Of a DNA stretch of 11,175 nucleotides, positions 7,375-11,175 are shown piece after piece. The notes under the pieces were generated by a model. It saw nothing but the letters and a program-made list of their open reading frames with translations, was not told the DNA's origin and ran no database searches. Numbering within the stretch: the stretch's first letter is position 1; each line of letters starts with the position of its first letter. A program made the position numbers and the translations under genes. The stretch is from Rhodospirillaceae bacterium UBA6608 (GTDB lineage Bacteria; Pseudomonadota; Alphaproteobacteria; Rhodospirillales_A; Casp-alpha2): NCBI GenBank assembly GCA_002433335.1, contig DJHY01000086.1, positions 1 through 11,175 on the forward strand, written 5' to 3'.

Positions 7375-7400
7375 CCCGCCAGCCGCTATCAAAACGAAAT

Positions 7401-7429
7401 AAGGCCCGCCGAACCCGGCGGGCCTTTTT
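7401..7429 (+). terminator. Rho-independent terminator between convergent units
   Basis: A 9-bp perfect GC stem (GGCCCGCCG at 7403-7411 with CGGCGGGCC at 7416-7424), a 4-nt loop AACC, and a T5 run at 7425-7429. AA before the stem can extend it by two A-T pairs. It ends the plus-strand glutaredoxin-DinB/RraA unit. Read from the minus strand, the stem is followed by TTATTT, so it may also stop the minus-strand operon whose last gene ends at 7452. Confidence 0.92.
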
Positions 7430-7451
7430 CATTTGCGCGGGACGCCAGCGG

Positions 7452-7772
7452 CTACTTAACGCAAGCCGTCAGCGCCTGGGTCACCGTGGCCGCCGTGGCG
7501 ACGGATGCCGTCGACAGGGAAAAGCCGCTGCCGCCGCCCGACTTATCCGCCAGGAACGCCGTCAACGCCGCCGGGGGCACGGACACGGCCAACTGCTTCA
7601 GGGTGCAGGTGCAGGCCGTCTCGGAATTGCTGCCCGTGCCGGTGCACCAATCCATGAACTTGGACGTCAGGCTGCTGGAATAGGTCTCGGCGGCTTGCGC
7701 CCCGGAAATCGTAGCCGGGGCCAAAGCGACCGCGAACAACGCAGCGACGGTGATCGAACGAATGGACTTCAT
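7452..7772 (-). CDS. Small exported four-cysteine protein of unknown function
   Basis: 106 aa from the ATG at 7772, which has AAGGAG 9 nt upstream. An in-frame ATG at 7805, overlapping the stop of the previous gene, would add 11 residues ahead of the signal peptide and has no good RBS. Residues 1-28 form a Sec signal peptide (MKSIRS, a hydrophobic stretch, cleavage after SGAQAA). The mature protein of about 78 residues has four cysteines: Cys43, Cys54 and Cys56 in a W-C-x10-C-x-C arrangement, and Cys104 close to the C-terminus, so two disulfides are possible. A Gly/Ser-rich segment lies at 77-90. The C-x(n)-C-x-C arrangement is seen in assorted small secreted bacterial proteins; I do not recognise a named family. 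It is the last gene of the minus-strand operon and ends 22 bp from the terminator. Confidence 0.75.
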   Translation of the reverse strand: MKSIRSITVAALFAVALAPATISGAQAAETYSSSLTSKFMDWCTGTGSNSETACTCTLKQLAVSVPPAALTAFLADKSGGGSGFSLSTASVATAATVTQALTACVK

Positions 7773-7804
7773 ATGTATCGGCTCCTTGACGATATCGGCC
7801 GTCA

Positions 7805-8950
7805 TCAGATGACGGTCCGGGAAATAAGATAACGCTCGAACAGATTGCGGTCAGCGACAAAGCCAAGGCCGGGGCGATCCGCAGACAGGGTTAGCTTGGG
7901 ATCGAACGGATCGATCAGGTCGTGGGGATTTTCCTCATAGGCGATGAACGCCGTCTCCAGCCATTCCGGCTTGGGCTGCGCCGCCAGGATATGCGCCGTC
8001 GCAACGTAACCCGGCCCCCAATAGAAGCTATGCGGCACGACCCGCAGGCCAGCGTCGGCGCCCAGGGGAAACACGTCCTTGACCGTCGAGACCCCGCCCA
8101 TCTTGGCGACCGAGGGCTGGATGATATCGAACGCCCCCGCCTTGATGGCGTTGTTGAACTCGACGATCGAGGCGATGTTCTCGCCGCCGGAAATGGCCGT
8201 GCCTTCGGCCCGAACCCGGGACAGACCGTCGAAATCTTCCGGTGGCCACACAGGCTCTTCCAACCACAGGAATCCGCCTTTGACCCCTTCCTGCGCCTTT
8301 AGGTCGCGTGCCATCGCGGCGGCTTCGGCGACGGACCAGGGGCAATTGACGTCCAGGGTGATGGCCACGCCCTCGGGCGCTGCTTCTCGCGCCGCCATGA
8401 AGGCAGGCATCTCGCGTTCGTGCAGCTTGACCATCGGGAAGCCCAGATCGGCGGCGCGCCGGGTATTGCGGGCGATGGCTTCGCAGTCCCCGCCGTAGCG
8501 CATCAGGCTGGCGTAGCGGGTGATCTCGACGTCTTCCGCCGGGCCGCCGAGCATCTGATACAGCGGCTTGCCCGCCCGTTGCGCCGCCAGGTCCCACAAG
8601 GCCGTGTCCAACGCCGACAGGGCATACATGCAGGGCCCCTGGCGACCGAAGCCGAAGAACGAACGATGGGCTTCGTTCATCACGCCGTCCAGGTTGGTCT
8701 CGTCGCGCCCGATAAACCAGGGCGCGATCAAGTCTTTAAGGATGGCTTCGGTCCCAGGATTACTGAAATGGCCGAAGCCTTCGCCCCAGCCCTCGCGTCC
8801 GTCATCGGTTTCGATGCGAACCATCAGGGATTCGTTCACCACCCAAGGGTTGGTATTAAGGCCGGGGCGCATGCCCTGGCGCGGCCCGCCGGTTTCGAAA
8901 GGCACGCCGACACGCAGGATTTCAATTTTCTTGATGGTCATCTGATCCAT
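7805..8950 (-). CDS. Enolase-superfamily enzyme, mandelate racemase/muconate lactonizing type
   Basis: 381 aa, normal for the family, with the N-terminal capping domain (about 6-130) and a TIM barrel. Metal ligands are in place: Asp200 (TLDVN), Glu231 (WLEEP) and Glu257 (GGEN). Lys175-Leu-His177 stands where KxK is usual, so the second lysine is a histidine. Lys283 (QPSVAKMGG) and His307 (VPHSF) are also present. At the position of the mandelate-racemase Asp that pairs with the barrel histidine there is Ser280. The enzyme should abstract a proton next to a carboxylate; the residues do not match one well-known activity, so racemase, dehydratase and cycloisomerase all stay open. The start may be ATG 8950 or 8941; neither has a strong RBS. 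It follows the YjdF-like gene by 53 bp. Superfamily assignment is secure, function is not. Confidence 0.9.
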   Translation of the reverse strand: MDQMTIKKIEILRVGVPFETGGPRQGMRPGLNTNPWVVNESLMVRIETDDGREGWGEGFGHFSNPGTEAILKDLIAPWFIGRDETNLDGVMNEAHRSFFGFGRQGPCMYALSALDTALWDLAAQRAGKPLYQMLGGPAEDVEITRYASLMRYGGDCEAIARNTRRAADLGFPMVKLHEREMPAFMAAREAAPEGVAITLDVNCPWSVAEAAAMARDLKAQEGVKGGFLWLEEPVWPPEDFDGLSRVRAEGTAISGGENIASIVEFNNAIKAGAFDIIQPSVAKMGGVSTVKDVFPLGADAGLRVVPHSFYWGPGYVATAHILAAQPKPEWLETAFIAYEENPHDLIDPFDPKLTLSADRPGLGFVADRNLFERYLISRTVI

Positions 8951-9003
8951 TCCACGTTGAACGGTTTGACCATCAGTATGTCACGGAATGCCCAGAGGCA
9001 AAA

Positions 9004-9642
9004 TCAGGCGCAGCCCAGCCGCGCCAATGCCCTGTCATGTGCGCGGCCCAACAACAGCTGAGCCAGGATAGCGCCGACCATGGCCATGCACATGTCCCAT
9101 TGGGCGTCCCATTCGTCGCCCTGCATGCCCAGGAAATCTTCCGCGCCCATACCCAGGGCGGCGGCGGCCCACCATTCGATAATTTCATAGAAAGCGCTGA
9201 ACGCCAGACAGATCGAGACGACGATGTAGAACATCAACTTGCCGCGCTGGAGCGCTGTCTTCCGCAACAGGATTTCACGCGCCAGGATCGCCGGAACGAA
9301 GCCCTGGAAGAAGTGCCCGATCCGATCGTAGTTGTTGCGCGTCAGGTCGAACCAATCTTGGATCCAGAAGCCTAAGGGCACCTCGGCATAGGTGTAATAG
9401 CCGCCGAGGATCAGAACCAGGCCATGAATGAACGCCAGCCGATACAACAGCGGCGTCAACGGAAACGAGTTCCGCGTCACGATCATCAGCGGCATGACGA
9501 TCAACACCGGCAGGACTTCCAGAAACAGGGTGATGCCGTCGGATGGCCCACCCAATGACCAGACCAGCGCCGCGGTCCAAAGAACACCGTATGTCACAAG
9601 TTCCAAACGGTTGATGCCCGCGGGCTGGGTCGCCGACGTCAT
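9004..9642 (-). CDS. DUF2238/YjdF-family inner membrane protein
   Basis: 212 aa with about six hydrophobic segments (roughly 16-30, 37-55, 68-86, 110-126, 136-160 and 183-199). The polar motifs between them are those of the YjdF/DUF2238 family: NNYDRIGHFFQGF (103-115), YEIIEW (152-157) and GDEWDAQWDM (175-184). The conserved Asp, His and Glu residues lie near membrane ends. Its role is unknown in any organism I can recall. The ATG overlaps the stop of the acyl-CoA dehydrogenase gene by 4 nt (9639-9642), so the two are translationally coupled. Its place among acyl-CoA and sugar-acid type enzymes could mean transport or membrane adaptation, which is a guess. Confidence 0.87.
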   Translation of the reverse strand: MTSATQPAGINRLELVTYGVLWTAALVWSLGGPSDGITLFLEVLPVLIVMPLMIVTRNSFPLTPLLYRLAFIHGLVLILGGYYTYAEVPLGFWIQDWFDLTRNNYDRIGHFFQGFVPAILAREILLRKTALQRGKLMFYIVVSICLAFSAFYEIIEWWAAAALGMGAEDFLGMQGDEWDAQWDMCMAMVGAILAQLLLGRAHDRALARLGCA

Positions 9643-10784
9643 GTCACGGAGATCTCCATATCGGCCAGGCGGTCCAGATGATGAGCGGAATCGCCGAAGC
9701 TGTGGTCGATCATGGTCAGGCGCTTGAAATAGTGTCCGACCGGCATTTCGTCCGTCACACCCATGCCGCCATGAAGCTGCACCGCTTCCTGGCCGATCAG
9801 TCGACCGGCTTGCCCGGCCTTGGCTTTCGCCTGTGACGACGCCCGGCGGGCGGCAGCCCGATCCTCACCGTCCTGCAACACCGCGGCCATATAGGCCAAC
9901 GAACGGGTCAGTTCCGTTTCCATATACATCTCTGTCATACGGTGCTGCAGGGCCTGGAAATCCCCCAGGGGGCGACCGAACTGCTTGCGCTCTTTCAGGT
10001 AGTCGACGGTGCCGCGGGTCAGGGCCGCCATCGCCCCCGCCGCCTCCGCCGCGACCAAGGCCGCGGCCCGATCGACAACTGATTCGGCCAATTCCAGGCC
10101 GCCTCCGACCGAACCCAGCACGGCGTCGGCGCCAACACGCACCCCTTCCAAGGCCAAATCCCCGGCGCGCAGGCCGTCGACCGTGGGATAGTCGCGAACG
10201 CTCAGCCCCGGCGCATCGGCATCGATCAGGAAGATCGTAATCCCGTCCCGATCCCGGTCCTCGCCCGAGGTCCGGGCCGTGACCGCGATCTTGTCCGCCG
10301 TACCTGCATGCAGGGCGACGATCTTCGCCCCGTCGATCACATAGCCATCGCCATCGGCCCGCGCACGGGTCGCGACATCGTTCAGGTCATAGCGGGATTG
10401 CGCCTCGGCATAGGCAAAGGACAACAACAGCTCGCCCGCCGCCAACCGCGACAACAGTTCTTCGCGAACGTCTTCGGCGGCACCTTCGCGGAGCAGCGAC
10501 CCGCCCAACACGACCGTGGACAGGAACGGCTCGACCGCCAATCCCCCGCCCATGGCTTCCATCAGGATCGCCATTTCGACAGCGCCGCCGCCGACGCCGC
10601 CCAGGTCTTCGGGGATGCCCAGGGCGAGCCAGCCCATTTCGGCGAACTGGGCCCAGGTCTCGCGGCAGAAGCCGCCGTCCTTGGCCTGATGCTTGCGCCG
10701 GGTTTCCAGGTCGTATTCGTCGCGGAAGAACCGTTCCGCCATATCGCGAATCAACAACTGTTCGTCGGAAAAGGTGAAATTCAT
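9639..10784 (-). CDS. Acyl-CoA dehydrogenase family protein, likely non-catalytic subunit of a heteromer
   Basis: 381 aa with the three acyl-CoA dehydrogenase regions: N-terminal helices (FTFSDEQLLIRDMAERFF, MGWLALGIPEDLGG), a middle beta domain, and C-terminal helices (RKQFGRPLGDFQALQHR at 266-282, QLHGGMGVTDEMPVG at 337-350). It should bind FAD at least partly through these regions. Where the MCAD-type catalytic glutamate normally sits (IYEGT), this protein has IDHSFGDS (359-366), and I see no Glu at the alternative isovaleryl-CoA-dehydrogenase position. Such subunits occur in alpha2beta2 acyl-CoA dehydrogenases like the mycobacterial FadE pairs. The reading frame stays open upstream to 10976, but MNFTFSDEQ is the natural N-terminus and the extension overlaps the neighbouring gene. 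The RBS is weak. The upstream partner ends 49 bp away. Confidence 0.88.
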   Translation of the reverse strand: MNFTFSDEQLLIRDMAERFFRDEYDLETRRKHQAKDGGFCRETWAQFAEMGWLALGIPEDLGGVGGGAVEMAILMEAMGGGLAVEPFLSTVVLGGSLLREGAAEDVREELLSRLAAGELLLSFAYAEAQSRYDLNDVATRARADGDGYVIDGAKIVALHAGTADKIAVTARTSGEDRDRDGITIFLIDADAPGLSVRDYPTVDGLRAGDLALEGVRVGADAVLGSVGGGLELAESVVDRAAALVAAEAAGAMAALTRGTVDYLKERKQFGRPLGDFQALQHRMTEMYMETELTRSLAYMAAVLQDGEDRAAARRASSQAKAKAGQAGRLIGQEAVQLHGGMGVTDEMPVGHYFKRLTMIDHSFGDSAHHLDRLADMEISVT

Positions 10785-10833
10785 TGTCTTGGAAATTCCG
10801 TCTGAAAAGGAATGATCGTCAGGGCCCCAGCGG

Positions 10834-11169
10834 TCAAAGACCGAGGATCGCCTTGGCGATGATCGTGCGTTGGATTTCGTTGCTGCCGCCGTAGATCGAC
10901 GCCTTGCGCCAGTTGAAATAATGGCTGGCCACGGTCGCGGCGTATTCCGGCAGGTCCGGCCCATCATTATCCGCACCGGGCCATTCGTCTTCCAAAATAC
11001 CGGCGTCGAACACGTGGGCGCGGTTACCGACCGCTTCCAACAGCAACTCTGTGATCGCCTGTTGAACCTGCGTGCCCTTGAGCTTGAGGATCGAGGATTC
11101 CGGTCCCGGCTTGCGTCCGGCGGCTTCCCCGGACGGGCGGAGCAGATCCGTCCTTGCCCATGCGTCCAA
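10834..11169 (-). CDS. Acyl-CoA dehydrogenase, C-terminal fragment (frame interrupted near the window edge)
   Basis: About 111 residues of an acyl-CoA dehydrogenase C-terminal helical domain: EAAGRKPGPESSILKLKGTQ, then TELLLEAVG, HYFNWRKASIYGGSNEIQR and the end IIAKAILGL. The IYGGSNEIQR segment is typical of the larger subunit in paired dehydrogenases; the MCAD-type Glu is Gly here, so the catalytic base would have to lie in the earlier helix, outside the window. Going upstream, the frame meets TGA at 11170-11172, directly before a TTG at 11169. A protein of this family should continue for about 270 more residues, so either a frameshift lies in the last 50 bases or the gene is broken. The TTG is unlikely to be a true start. 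Confidence 0.75.
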   Translation of the reverse strand: MDAWARTDLLRPSGEAAGRKPGPESSILKLKGTQVQQAITELLLEAVGNRAHVFDAGILEDEWPGADNDGPDLPEYAATVASHYFNWRKASIYGGSNEIQRTIIAKAILGL

Positions 11170-11175
11170 TCATAT

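Noticed and set aside
6643..7392. 249-codon minus-strand open frame opposite the RraA-like gene
   Set aside because: The plus-strand frame has the RraA motifs, a good RBS and a terminator. The reverse frame is a mirror of it and crosses the intergenic sequence on both sides.
10785..10976. N-terminal extension of the second acyl-CoA dehydrogenase
   Set aside because: It overlaps the conserved end of the upstream dehydrogenase in another frame and is Arg/Ser-rich; MNFTFSDEQ is the typical family N-terminus.
1..11175. Mobile element, CRISPR, phage or defence system
   Set aside because: No transposase, integrase, spaced direct repeats, tRNA or att-like repeat was seen; all genes fit metabolism, sensing or membrane families.

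Overview
The window is GC-rich and densely coded. Family content (class IIIb adenylate cyclase with a PAS_7-like domain, CaiB-type CoA transferase, RraA-like aldolase, paired acyl-CoA dehydrogenases, DUF2238/YjdF protein) suggests a metabolically versatile alphaproteobacterium, perhaps Rhodospirillales-like. The lineage is an inference from family content; there is no rRNA or marker gene here.

Left part (1-5574, all minus strand): the N-terminus of a response-regulator-like protein runs off the left edge. It is followed by a family III CoA-transferase (262-1461, TTG start with a good RBS) and a very large membrane sensor that spans 1581-5574 and is interrupted by one frameshift near 3144. Read through the frameshift, the sensor would be about 1330 aa: signal peptide, three tandem periplasmic solute-binding domains, one membrane helix, two PAS domains and a class III adenylate cyclase domain. 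The frameshift falls inside the first PAS domain.

Centre (5575-7430): a 198-bp divergent intergenic region holds a perfect palindrome (TTTGTATACAAA) of the kind bound by GntR-family repressors, and a second related site. From it a plus-strand pair is read: a glutaredoxin-DinB fusion protein and an RraA-like aldolase, both probably catabolic or thiol-related enzymes. The pair ends at a strong rho-independent terminator at 7401-7429.

Right part (7452-11175, all minus strand): an apparent operon read leftwards toward the same terminator. In order of transcription it holds the C-terminal part of one acyl-CoA dehydrogenase, a second complete acyl-CoA dehydrogenase-like subunit, a YjdF-type membrane protein (4-nt overlap), an enolase-superfamily (mandelate racemase/muconate lactonizing) enzyme, and a small exported four-cysteine protein. 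Both dehydrogenases lack the classical C-terminal catalytic glutamate, which points to a heteromeric pair. The first one has an in-frame stop six bases from the window edge, so its frame is broken too or it is truncated.

The CoA transferase, paired dehydrogenases, MR/MLE enzyme and RraA-like protein together suggest breakdown of an organic acid through CoA thioesters, with a cAMP-producing small-molecule sensor nearby. No substrate can be named from sequence. I see no tRNA, rRNA, CRISPR array, insertion sequence or phage gene.
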